Source: Tritrichomonas musculus | Lineage: Eukaryota; Parabasalia; Tritrichomonadida; Tritrichomonadidae | Direction of reading: 5' to 3' | Assembly (NCBI GenBank): GCA_039105265.1 | Contig: JAPFFF010000028.1 | Coordinates: 434,001 to 498,000, forward strand | DNA length: 64,000 nt | Part shown: positions 51,973 to 62,338 of the stretch, in pieces | Numbering within the stretch: the first letter of the stretch is position 1 | Layout of the letters: every line of letters begins with the position of its first letter | Notes under the pieces: generated by a model | What the model saw: only the letters and a program-made list of their open reading frames with translations | The model's database searches: none | Told to the model about the DNA's origin: nothing | Made by a program: the position numbers and the translations under genes

Positions 51973-52911
51973 ATGGAAGAACATAAATATTTAATCGACA
52001 CAAGTTCATTTAATATAGTCAAGCATATAAAAGCGTTGGAGTATAATGAAATATACTTAGCACATGAAGATAAAGATCATAAAGATTATATAGTTGATAC
52101 GCATTTCTTATCTCTAGACAGAAAAGATGAAAAGCATCTCATTCATTCAATTAATAAATTACACAATCACCCTCATCCTACTTTCATTGATATTGCTGGA
52201 TACTCTAAACAATGCTTTGGAGTTCGTCATACAGATAAATGTACAAGTTTAATATTTGATTCAAATCTAACAATTCCTCTTTTAGATATTTTTCAAGATT
52301 CAAGAAAAGGAATTGAATACATTAACTTCGATATTACAACTCGTTTCATTATTTTAACTGGAGTAGCCTGTGGAATGATGCATTTTTACAAACATGAAAT
52401 TGGACTTCATGGATTACACCCATCTAACATTTTTTTGGATGAAAAATTGCAGCCTAAAATTCTATTAGAATTTAATCTACCATATAAATCAATAGAACAG
52501 CATCCAGAAATGCCATATCCACCAATAGAAGAATTAATTTATTGGCCTCTTTTGGATTTAAACGATAAGGGTTATGTTGCTGCAGAAAAATTAGATGTCT
52601 ACTCATTTGGTATGATTGCTTATGAAACTATAACTGAAATTGCTCCATTTTCTATCGGAAATCCTCAGGTTAGAAGGGCAACCGATATTATTAAAAGAAT
52701 GACAAGAGGTGATATTCCTGAATTCTATAAGCCAACTTCACCATCACTTAAGTCGATGATCAGATCCTGCTGGTCTAGAAATCCAGACGATCGTCCAACT
52801 TTCGAAAAAATATTCGATTTTTTGGCATATAATATGGATAAAGCTGAGTTACTTGAAGACTTTGATTATTACAAATTCAATTCATACGTTAAATCAATTT
52901 CAATGAATTGA
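51973..52911 (+). CDS. Pseudokinase
   Basis: 312 aa with the overall kinase fold but without catalytic residues. There is no glycine-rich loop (YNEIYLAH at 24-31). The catalytic loop reads LHGLHPSNIFLD (145-156): His kept, Arg-Asp replaced by Gly-Leu. DFG is replaced by EFN (166-168). The alpha-F region KLDVYSFGMIAYE (206-218) and RPTFEKI near the end are well kept and resemble tyrosine-kinase-like (TKL) kinases. It should be unable to transfer phosphate and may act as a scaffold or allosteric partner. The ORF is intact, so loss of activity is probably functional rather than decay. Confidence 0.82.
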   Translation: MEEHKYLIDTSSFNIVKHIKALEYNEIYLAHEDKDHKDYIVDTHFLSLDRKDEKHLIHSINKLHNHPHPTFIDIAGYSKQCFGVRHTDKCTSLIFDSNLTIPLLDIFQDSRKGIEYINFDITTRFIILTGVACGMMHFYKHEIGLHGLHPSNIFLDEKLQPKILLEFNLPYKSIEQHPEMPYPPIEELIYWPLLDLNDKGYVAAEKLDVYSFGMIAYETITEIAPFSIGNPQVRRATDIIKRMTRGDIPEFYKPTSPSLKSMIRSCWSRNPDDRPTFEKIFDFLAYNMDKAELLEDFDYYKFNSYVKSISMN

Positions 52912-53200
52912 ATTTTCAATTGAAAATGTTAATTATTTAAAAATTATTTTTATCTTAAATTCTTTTTATTTTATGTTTTATTATTTCACATTTTTATTAA
53001 AAAAAACTTGAAAAGAAAGAAATAATGAAAAAAATACCTCCTTTATTATCATTGAGATGAAAAGAGATCATTTGATATGTGAATCACACTTTTTTTTTGA
53101 AACGGAATCAAAAGATTATAATTAATTATTAGATTAATAATCAAATTAATTAACAATCAGATTAAAAATCAAATTAATGTTTATTAATTAATTATTTATT

Positions 53201-53533
53201 TTAATTAAAATTATTGCATGATGCATAGTAATTGTTGTTGGCACCGAAGTAGTGGTGGCGTTTGCTGTCCTTGACAGGAACTGGTGGCTCTTCAACTGGT
53301 GTTGGAGGTACTGGATCTGGGCATGGTTCTAGTTCTGGTTCTGGCTCAGGTTCTTCTTCTTCGACAGGGACGCAATCAGAGAGTTTTGAAACAATTCTGT
53401 TTTCTTCAATTTTGACAGCAGGAACGACAGGAAGCTTTTCCAATACGATTCTTGCAGCAGCCAACTGAGTCAAGACGCATTTCATATCAACATCGTCACT
53501 ACTTTTTTCAATATATAACTTCTCGTCTACCAT
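53201..53533 (-). CDS. Small acidic proline-rich protein, unknown
   Basis: 110 aa, not recognised. Residues 1-50 are mixed and partly hydrophobic (CVLTQLAAARIVLEKLPVVP). ~55-90 is a Glu-Pro/Asp-Pro repeat (EEEEPEPEPELEPCPDPVPP). The C-terminus is basic and Asn/Tyr-rich (KDSKRHHYFGANNNYYASCN). Probably disordered. GC is higher than the flanks because of the proline/glutamate codons, which supports coding on this strand; the Ser/Gly-rich frame on the other strand is its shadow. Confidence 0.65.
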   Translation of the reverse strand: MVDEKLYIEKSSDDVDMKCVLTQLAAARIVLEKLPVVPAVKIEENRIVSKLSDCVPVEEEEPEPEPELEPCPDPVPPTPVEEPPVPVKDSKRHHYFGANNNYYASCNNFN

Positions 53534-54593
53534 TTAAAGTAATCATCATTTTATTATATTTTCATTTTATTTTCATATATTTAAATCTTAAAAAATCATA
53601 AAATTCTGAAAAGTATTCAAAAAAGGAGGGTAAAACAAAAAGTCAAATATTTTACACAATTCAAAAAAAATATTTGAATATATGAAAATAATTCCAAAAA
53701 ATATTAATATGATTTTTTAAGATTTAAATATATGTTTTATTAAAATGATTTATAATTCGATAATTATGAATACGATTATTATGAAATTATAATAAAGTAA
53801 TTATATCATGTTAATGAATAAGTGTACAAAATATTATAAGAAAATTGGCGCTACGTTTTTAGAAAAATAACATTTCAAATTGATAGAGTTTTATTGGTTG
53901 AGGACAAATTATTCTGATTAACGATTAATAATTGAATATAATTGTTTTTTTTTATAATTCATTAGCTAATTTATAAAAAAACGCAATGATAATATGGCCA
54001 TATTAGTTATTTTCGTATTTATTTTATATTTCAACGAAATTTAAATGCCTCTAAAAAAATATCATTATTGATATGAATATATTAAACAATTATGTGTTAA
54101 TTGTTTCAATTCTCATGCATATATATACATTCAATTGCCATCATTTTGTGGCTAATTAAAATAATCATTTATATTGGTTTGAACGAATATTATACAATCA
54201 TTTTAAATTAAGATGTCTTTTACTAAAAACGTAGCGCCAATTTTCTTATAATATTTTGTACACTTATTCATTAACATGATATAATTACTTTATTATAATT
54301 TCATAATAATCGTATTCATAATTATCGAATTATAAATCATTTTAATAAAACAGATATTTTTTGAATGAAATTATCAACTTTTTCAGAAAAATAATTTGCA
54401 TAAATTTTAAAATATATATATCTCAATATTAAACAGAAAGATCAAACAGATATTAAAACTGTAGATTTATGCTTCAATTTAAAAATTATTTTTATTATTA
54501 ATAAAATATGATAAAGTATTTTTCACCCTTCTCACAATTTTGAATGGTTTATATTTTGGCTTACAGTGCTCTAAAAAAATTTCCAAAAGTATA
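53534..54593. other. Intergenic holding a large inverted repeat
   Basis: The main content is the 620-bp inverted-repeat structure at 53733-54352. The last 240 bases are the promoter region of the Sel1 kinase gene. Confidence 0.6.
53733..54352. repeat. 130-bp perfect inverted repeats around a 360-bp spacer
   Basis: 53733-53862 (TGTTTTATTAAAATGATTTA ... GCGCTACGTTTTTAG) is repeated inverted, base for base, at 54223-54352. The spacer 53863-54222 has no ORF. Perfect identity over 130 bp means recent origin: a foldback-type transposon, a non-autonomous element with long ends, or an inverted duplication. No clear target duplication was seen next to the outer ends. Confidence 0.88.
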
Positions 54594-57500
54594 ATGCTAG
54601 ATAGTTTCTACAAATTTAGAGGTTGTATTAATAATAAAACAGCCCGAATAACCAATAATTACTTAAACCAAGTGCTCCATTCATATTCTTTTCTACATAT
54701 ATCAGAAATAGATTTTAAAAATGAAAATCAAAAACTTTTCCAAAGTTTGAAAGAATCAAATCAGATTATTATTAATATTGGTGAAGAAGATAATTCAAAT
54801 GAGCGATATTTTCTTTTGGGTCTTAAAAACAATATTATTTTTATTGAACAATCTTCATTATCATTAATCCAGCAATTTTTTCATGATGAATCAGGAGTAA
54901 ATATTTGTTTTTTATCAAATGATATCAAAAATATTTTTGATCGTGCAATCACTATCAAATATCAAGAAATCAAAGTAGATAAAATTTTTTCATGTGAAAT
55001 TACAAGTTTCAACAGCCAATTTGAGATTATTTCGCGAGGAATGTCATCAATATGCAAAATATGGAGCGTTATTCAGCCTTGCATATCTGGATTTTTAATC
55101 AAACAGAGTTACAGTAAATTGAGTAAGAACAGATTCAAAGATTTTAATTCAAAGCAAAATCAAAATTTGACAAAAAAGGAAATAGACGAATTTATTGAAT
55201 TACGAGTGCTTGGAATTGGCTCCGTTTCAAATGTTGCCTTGTTTTATCACATTGAAAAAGAAGAACTTTTTGCAATCAAAAAGTTGATCAACGCTGAAAC
55301 AGAGAAAGAAAAATTATTTGATAGAGAGACAACTAATTACAATAATATGAAGCATCCTTTATTACCGAACTTTTATGGTATTTTGAAACCAGAAAATTAC
55401 CTAATCATTGAATTCATTAACGGCATGACATTAGATAATATAAAAGAAATGAAACTTGAGTTAAATGACAAACTCAAAATCATTTTTGAAATGATGATAA
55501 TCATTGGCTTTATTCATTCAAATCATTTAATTTATAGAGATTTGAAGCCAACTAACATAATCATAGATGATAACAAAACTGCCATTTTAATTGATTTTGA
55601 TAGAATGATCAAAATCGATTCAATTTCAAATAAAGATGATGTTACTGCTGATTTTCAATCAGTTTTTCATGCACCCGAAGTTAGCTGTTCCTATGAATGC
55701 GACATTTATTCCTTAGGAAAGATGATTTATTATATAATGAAAGAAGAAGAACCACCAAGAGATTCTAATGAATTAGAAAAAGTTTTTGAAAACGAAGATA
55801 TTCAAAAAATATACAAAATGTGTGTCAATGCTGATCCAAAAAAAAGACAATCGATATCGAAATTAATTCTTGATTTTTATTTTACGTTTTCTTCACAAAT
55901 TGAAGTTGAAAACGTATTAGAAATATTTGAAAAATATCTTAACAATTTATATGATTCGAACATATTAAATGTAATTAGAAAATTCAATGATGTTCCAAAC
56001 GATCCTAAGATGCAAGCTCTTCTCGCACTTTTATATGTTGAAGGTGAAATTGTGGAAAAAGATATGGATAAAGCAATTCATTATTTAGAACTTGCAACGG
56101 AACAAAAATATAAAAAAGCACCATTCATGCTTGCTTCTTATTATTTTTATCCAGAATATGGAAGACTTGATTATAAAAAGGCAATGCATTATCTTATTAT
56201 ATCAGCTGATTTAAATTATGTTGAAGCACAGTTGCAAATTGCTGGGTTTTATGAAGAAGGCAAATATCTTGAAAGAGATGTTGTGAAAGCTGTTCATTAT
56301 TATACAATGGCTGCTGAAAACAATTCAGCTAAAGCACAATATGAATTAGGCGCTATTTACCAAGTCGGCAGATATGTTCCACAAAACATTAGCAAAGCAA
56401 TTCACTATTACACATTATCAGCAGAGCAACATTATCCAAAAGCACTTGTAAATCTTGCTTCTATATATTATAAAGGACTTTATGTATCACGCGACATTAA
56501 CAAAGCCATTTCATATTTCTCAGATGCAGCAAAACAAAATGATGCAAGAGCATTTGTAAATCTGGGTAATATTTATTTTGATGGCATTTATGTTAAACAA
56601 GATATTGATAAAGGTCTTTATTATTACGCTCAAGCTGTCAATCTAAATGATAGTGAAGGACAATTTTTCTTTGGTGATTTATATAGTGATGGAATATATG
56701 TAAAAGAAGATATGAATAAATCGATTCATTATTACACTCTTGCTGCAAATCAAAATCATGACAGAGCACAATTTAATCTTGGCCTTCTTTATTATGAAGG
56801 TAAACAAATTCCAAAAAATATTAATAAAGCTATTCATTATCTTACACTTTCAGCAAATAACAATGCAGTACGAGCTCAATTATTACTTGGTTCAATATAC
56901 ATTGAAAATAAAGATGTTCCACGTGATGTTAAAAAATCTCTTCATTTTTTTAATATGGCAGCCAATCAAAACGATCCACAAGCACATTATACTCTTGGAA
57001 CCATTTATCACGAAGGAAAGTATGTTCAACCAGACATTTATAAAGCTGTTAAATATCTGACATTTTCTGCAAATCAAAATGATAGAAGAGCTCAAACATA
57101 TTTAGGTGAAATTTATTTTGATGAACATTCGCCATTACGTGATTATGACAAAGCAATTCATTATTTCCAACTTGCTGCAAATAATGGAGAACCTACTGCA
57201 CAATTTCTTCTTGGAGTTTATTATGAAAAAGGCTTTTATTTTAAGCAAGATATTAATAAAGCAATTCATTATTATTTACTCGCTGCTAATAACAATTATT
57301 CAGAGGCAATGTATTATCTCGCTATCCTTTTTGATGAAGGAAAATATGTTCCTCATGACTTAAATAAGGCTATTTTTTATTATACACTTGCAGCAAACTA
57401 TGATCATCCAAAAGCACAAATAATTCTAGGATTAACATATTACAAAGGCATTTACGTATCTAAAGATATTCAAAAAGGATTGGACTTAATTAAAAGATCA

Positions 57501-58172
57501 GCATATAATAGAGATACTCTTGCACGCTTCGTTCTCGGATTTTTGTATCATGAAGGCAAATATATCCAAAGAAATATTAATGAAGCAATCCATTTCTATA
57601 AGGAAGGATCATCATTAAATTATCAATTTGCAAAGAATAATCTCGGCATCATTCATAAAAACGGTTTTTATGAAAAAATTCAGAAAAATATTGGATTGGC
57701 AATTGAATATTTCAATGAGGCAATTAATCAAAAAAGTGACCCTGTTTCAATGTATAATCTTGCTAATTTATATTTATATGAAGGGCCAAATAATGATTCA
57801 ATTGACAATTCTATTGAATTATTAATAAAATCAGCTGAAAAAGGTTTTATTCCTTCAAGAGAATTGCTTTGTTTGGCTTTAATCAAGAAGCATGGATACA
57901 ATTTGGATAATATTCAAAACGAACTTCAAAATAAAAACGGAAAAAATATATCAATAATTATATGCCAAATGATTCAAAAAGAAAGGTTAAATATTCAATC
58001 AATTTTTGACGAAAGATATAAATATTTTAAAAATATTTGCTTCTTGTATGATTTTAATTTAAAACCAGTTTTAAGCAATTCTTTATTTAATAATATGTTT
58101 AGTATTCCAGAAAAAAATCAAAAAAAGGATATTAATGAAATATTTTATGAGGGGTTTGAGATTGAAGTATAG
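54594..58172 (+). CDS. Protein kinase with 17 C-terminal Sel1-like repeats
   Basis: 1,192 aa from the first ATG of the frame (54594). Residues 1-190 are a non-kinase N-terminal region of unknown type. The kinase domain is ~200-450: loop GIGSVSNV (206-213), AIKKL lysine, YRDLKPTN (D316; Tyr replaces His of HRD), DFD (334-336; Asp replaces Gly of DFG) and APEV. ~470-1085 contains seventeen 36-residue Sel1-like repeats of the form AxAQxxLGxxYxxGxYVxxDIxKAIHYYxxAAxxND, forming an alpha-solenoid for protein-protein contacts. The architecture is a typical trichomonad TKL-like kinase expansion. Activity is likely since the acids are kept, though the DFD variant is unusual. Cytosolic. Confidence 0.9.
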   Translation: MLDSFYKFRGCINNKTARITNNYLNQVLHSYSFLHISEIDFKNENQKLFQSLKESNQIIINIGEEDNSNERYFLLGLKNNIIFIEQSSLSLIQQFFHDESGVNICFLSNDIKNIFDRAITIKYQEIKVDKIFSCEITSFNSQFEIISRGMSSICKIWSVIQPCISGFLIKQSYSKLSKNRFKDFNSKQNQNLTKKEIDEFIELRVLGIGSVSNVALFYHIEKEELFAIKKLINAETEKEKLFDRETTNYNNMKHPLLPNFYGILKPENYLIIEFINGMTLDNIKEMKLELNDKLKIIFEMMIIIGFIHSNHLIYRDLKPTNIIIDDNKTAILIDFDRMIKIDSISNKDDVTADFQSVFHAPEVSCSYECDIYSLGKMIYYIMKEEEPPRDSNELEKVFENEDIQKIYKMCVNADPKKRQSISKLILDFYFTFSSQIEVENVLEIFEKYLNNLYDSNILNVIRKFNDVPNDPKMQALLALLYVEGEIVEKDMDKAIHYLELATEQKYKKAPFMLASYYFYPEYGRLDYKKAMHYLIISADLNYVEAQLQIAGFYEEGKYLERDVVKAVHYYTMAAENNSAKAQYELGAIYQVGRYVPQNISKAIHYYTLSAEQHYPKALVNLASIYYKGLYVSRDINKAISYFSDAAKQNDARAFVNLGNIYFDGIYVKQDIDKGLYYYAQAVNLNDSEGQFFFGDLYSDGIYVKEDMNKSIHYYTLAANQNHDRAQFNLGLLYYEGKQIPKNINKAIHYLTLSANNNAVRAQLLLGSIYIENKDVPRDVKKSLHFFNMAANQNDPQAHYTLGTIYHEGKYVQPDIYKAVKYLTFSANQNDRRAQTYLGEIYFDEHSPLRDYDKAIHYFQLAANNGEPTAQFLLGVYYEKGFYFKQDINKAIHYYLLAANNNYSEAMYYLAILFDEGKYVPHDLNKAIFYYTLAANYDHPKAQIILGLTYYKGIYVSKDIQKGLDLIKRSAYNRDTLARFVLGFLYHEGKYIQRNINEAIHFYKEGSSLNYQFAKNNLGIIHKNGFYEKIQKNIGLAIEYFNEAINQKSDPVSMYNLANLYLYEGPNNDSIDNSIELLIKSAEKGFIPSRELLCLALIKKHGYNLDNIQNELQNKNGKNISIIICQMIQKERLNIQSIFDERYKYFKNICFLYDFNLKPVLSNSLFNNMFSIPEKNQKKDINEIFYEGFEIEV

Positions 58173-59260
58173 TTAACTAGTTTACTATAAAAATTCTCTC
58201 AATGACACTGGGTAGACTTAAATATCAAGAAATAGCTTGGTTTATTAATAAAATCTTTATTTTATTTATATTTAAGATATAATTTCAAATCATTCTTACT
58301 TGAAAGCATGGTTTATTTGTATATATAAATCTTTTTGGCTCTTAAGATTTTTTTATTAATTTGTTGGATTATCTTTAAGATAAATTACAGAAGTATTAAT
58401 GCATATACTTATAAATATTATTATTTGATAAATTAACTATACTAAATTATCCATTAGATTCCAAAATATTGATATTTTAATAATTGATATTATTTAAATA
58501 AATTTGGAAACAAATATATACTCAAATTAAAAATTAAATAAACATTGAATACTATTTGGAATAAAAACGTTAATATTCTTTATATAATAGATTTTAGATA
58601 AAGTACAATTTATAATTAATATATTATAATAAATAATAAATATTATAAATATATAATTATTATGATAAAAACTGTTTATAATAAGATATTTATAAAATAA
58701 TAAAATTTTTGGATTAAAGAATAAAAAAACCTTTTTATTGGATTCATAAATAAGTTTTACGTTAGCAGCATTAATTTCTATTTATGATTATAATTATATA
58801 TTTGCCCAATATTAACTTAAAGTGCATCATACAACTAAAGATTATTAATACCATAAAAATACGTTATTCAGTAAACCCTTTATATCTAACCGCTTAATTC
58901 AATTATTTCAATTGTCCGAGTTTATCAATGTCATTATCAACATATTAATTTTGTTCAAAATATTATTTATTTTTAAAAAAAACAAATATTGTTCTTGTTT
59001 TTATTTTTTTTTTTTTTCGGAATATTTCAATATCAATTCAATAAATTAAAAACGTACGCTTTATATTGAAAAAAAAATAAAAAGCCAAAAGCCTAGAATA
59101 TACTTTAAATTATAATATAAAAATGTTTTTAAAAGATTTTTAAAATCTTTTTATAAATAATTATAAATAAATATCACAAATTTGAATATAAAAATCTTAT
59201 CAAAAGTTTAGGTGGTTGAAATTGAAAGGAAAATGATAGCATTTTATTTTGTTCTTGAAA
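58173..59260. other. Intergenic, very AT-rich
   Basis: No gene, repeat or structured element recognised; long TA/AT tracts and a T-run near 59005. Confidence 0.55.
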
Positions 59261-60790
59261 ATGAAATCGTCTCAAAGAAATTTTATTCAGAGTTATGAAG
59301 GATGGCTAACAAAACAAGGGCTAGTTTTTAAAACATGGAAAAGAAGATGGTTTGTATTAAAAGGATCTGTTATTACGTATTATGTTTCTCCTAGTGGCAA
59401 AATCAAAGGCACAATATCTCTTAAAGACTCAACAGTTCAATTAGATAAAGAATCAAAACGACAGCCGGCTTTTAAAATAACTACTCCAGTCAGAATTTAC
59501 AATATAGTTGCTGATACTCAAGATGATGCCAATGCTTGGGTGAACGCAATCATGATAGCCAATGGACAAAAAATTTCTACAATAGGTCTTGATGACTTCG
59601 AAATATTGAAAGTATTAGGACGAGGAACTCTTGGAAAAGTTCAATTAGTACGATTTAAGAAAAATAATCAACTTTATGCACTAAAATCAATGTCAAAAGC
59701 AAAACTTGAAGAGGCTCATCTTGTATCACAAACTCTCAATGAAAAAAATGCTCTTTTAGCAATTCATCATCCCTTTATTGTATCGGCAAAATATACATTT
59801 CAAACAGAAACACAAGTTTTTATTGCATTAGATTATGTTCCTGGTGGAGAATTACTCAAACAATTAGAAATTGAAGGAGAAAAAAACGATTATCAGAGTT
59901 ATAGCGACGAAGAGGAAGATGGTGAAGAAGAAAGCGAAATTTCAAATGAAACATGCAATGACGTGAAAAAGAATACCGAAACTACAGATATCGACATTTC
60001 AAATTGTAACTCAATATCAATGTATGATGATCAAAATTACGGTGGTTTCGTTTTACATCGTGCGAGACTTTATGCTGCTCAACTTGCTTTGGCAATTCAA
60101 TATTTACATTCAACAGGATATATTCATCGCGATCTAAAACCATCGAATATTCTCATTGATAGAGATGGATACATTAAATTAACAGATTTTGGATTCGTTA
60201 AAGAAAAAATGTTTGATATTTTTCAGAAAACATCAACATTTTGCGGAACACCAATGTATGCTGCTCCTGAAATTGTAACGAGGAAACCATATGGCAGATC
60301 TGTTGATTGGTGGTCCTTTGGCATTATTGTCTATGAAATGATCTTTTACAAAACTCCATTTTTTTCGAATAATTTAGATTCGTTATTTAAACAAATTACA
60401 ACTCAAAAATTGACCTTCCCTCAATATTTCACCATTGAAGGTCAAGTTAATTCAAACGATATAAAAAAGGAAATTCCTCTTGTATTAGTCAATTTCTTAT
60501 CAAAATTACTAGAAAAAGATCCTAGAAATAGACTCGGAACATACGATGAAGAAGATATATTCAATCATCCATTCTTCGAAGGAATTAAATGGAATGATCT
60601 TTTAAACAAATCAATTGCAATGGAGTGGAAACCAAATCTAAAGAAAGATGATGATGTTTCTTGCTTTTACGATGACTTTACGAAAGAAATACCTTCCATT
60701 TCTGTTATTGATCCTTTGTATGTTACCAATGAAACAAATGAAGCATTCACAAACTTCACTTATGTAGATACAGATGGTGTTTTACATTAA
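59261..60790 (+). CDS. PH-domain AGC kinase (Akt/PKB-like) with acidic insert
   Basis: 509 aa from the first ATG (59261). Residues ~12-105 are a PH domain (EGWLTKQGLVFKTWKRRWFV, ending with the conserved Trp in NAWVNAI). The kinase domain is ~113-440: GRGTLGKV (120-127), K142, alpha-C Glu E161, HRDLKPSN (289-296), DFG (309-311), activation loop TSTFCGTPMYAAPE (324-337) with the AGC/PDK1 threonine. Between alpha-D and alpha-E (~203-260) is a ~55-residue acidic Ser/Asp/Glu insert not found in Akt. The C-terminal hydrophobic motif FTNFTY (496-501) has a phosphorylatable Thr. So lipid-recruited at the plasma membrane, activated by PDK1- and TORC2-like kinases, by family knowledge. Confidence 0.93.
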   Translation: MKSSQRNFIQSYEGWLTKQGLVFKTWKRRWFVLKGSVITYYVSPSGKIKGTISLKDSTVQLDKESKRQPAFKITTPVRIYNIVADTQDDANAWVNAIMIANGQKISTIGLDDFEILKVLGRGTLGKVQLVRFKKNNQLYALKSMSKAKLEEAHLVSQTLNEKNALLAIHHPFIVSAKYTFQTETQVFIALDYVPGGELLKQLEIEGEKNDYQSYSDEEEDGEEESEISNETCNDVKKNTETTDIDISNCNSISMYDDQNYGGFVLHRARLYAAQLALAIQYLHSTGYIHRDLKPSNILIDRDGYIKLTDFGFVKEKMFDIFQKTSTFCGTPMYAAPEIVTRKPYGRSVDWWSFGIIVYEMIFYKTPFFSNNLDSLFKQITTQKLTFPQYFTIEGQVNSNDIKKEIPLVLVNFLSKLLEKDPRNRLGTYDEEDIFNHPFFEGIKWNDLLNKSIAMEWKPNLKKDDDVSCFYDDFTKEIPSISVIDPLYVTNETNEAFTNFTYVDTDGVLH

Positions 60791-62338
60791 TATTTAATTT
60801 GTTACTATTTCATATATATTTGATTATAGAGATATACAATTTTAATAAAAAAGAATATATTGTTTAGTTTAAATTACCTATTTTATCAGACAGGAGACGC
60901 CAATTCAACTAACTTATGAGTGAAACAGAAATCATTGAAAATGATATTAATTATTTGATTAAAAACAAATTTGCAAATGTAAAAATATATTTCAGAGTAT
61001 ATGTATGCTTTTAATGAAATAGTATATCAATATAATATAAAAAAACAACAATACACAAATATTAAAGATTTTCTATTTCTGGGTAATAATTTGTAATCTT
61101 TCAATTTTTGAAAGATTAATTTTTTTCAAATTGAAAAAATAAATTCTCTTTAATTCAAAAGGTTAGATATTTAATTGAATATGAATTTTTATGGAATATT
61201 TTTATCTTTTTATATAGTAAATATTGATTGGTAACATTGATTATTCATATCATACTATATGATTGATTATATATATATAACTTTATAGACCAATTTAATT
61301 TTTTCTAATTAAAATGGAATATCTGCATGATGTCATCATATATGTGCATGTATATTTGCATATTATATGTTTTATTGTTTTTAAATGCTAGTATATATTT
61401 TATATCACTTACTTTTTCACTAATTATGAAGATATTATAAATTAAATTAACGACTAAAAAAAACGTGAATTTTTTGGAGATTGGCTTAACCGTTTAATAT
61501 AATTTTCGGATATGTTATTATATAATAAAATTAATGTTTTTTTATCGAGGCAAAGAAACTTGATATAGCCATTAAAAAAAGATAAAAATGTTTGAAAACC
61601 AAATCCTCTCAAATAAACGTCTTTTTTTTTTTTTTTTTTTTGAATAAGCACGTTTTTTGGTTCTCACAAAAAATCTTGTATTTTCTGGAAAGACTGGAAT
61701 AATATTACTGGGTTTAAACAATATATGTCTTATTATATCAAATATAATGAGCTTTTACCCAGCCGATTAGGTTAAATATGTTTTCATTTTAGGATATTTA
61801 TGTTTGTATAAATTTTACTTTTTCTCAAATTATTGTATGTAATCATTCAATAAAATTAATAACATTTTATTGAAATTACAATCATAATTTAAATTTCCAA
61901 TATCTTATTTATTTTTTAAAAACCTAAATTATAATTAATAATTATATATATAATGTTTTATATTCATTCATATTTCCAATATTAAATAAATTTTTATTCA
62001 TTTACGTAAGGTATTACTTGAATAGAATTTTTGAATACTTAATAGATTTTATTTATTCAATTTATATATTTTGCATATATCTCACAATAAAATTAAAATA
62101 TAATATTTTATGGCTATTATAATAATATAAAATTCAATATAAAAACATATTATATAATATGATGATTTAAAAACCACTAGTTATTTCTATTTCGTTTTTT
62201 TCGAGTTTCCATACATTAAAAATTTATCGTAAAACTCTGAATTTCTGAAAATAGATATCCATTTTTTCAATTAAATTTTGGATGAAATCGAAAAATGAAG
62301 ATATGTCTTAAAAGTGATTTTTTATTTCATTTTTATTC
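60791..62338. other. Intergenic, very AT-rich
   Basis: 1.5 kb without a gene. T-run at 61622-61641. The last bases carry the initiator of the cysteine synthase gene. Confidence 0.55.
62327..62333 (+). promoter_or_regulatory. Inr initiator (TCATTTT) of cysteine synthase
   Basis: TCATTTT five bases before ATG 62339, the classical trichomonad core promoter position. Confidence 0.7.

Noticed and set aside
53262-53468. Gly/Ser-rich plus-strand frame
   Set aside because: Shadow of the Glu-Pro repeat on the minus strand.
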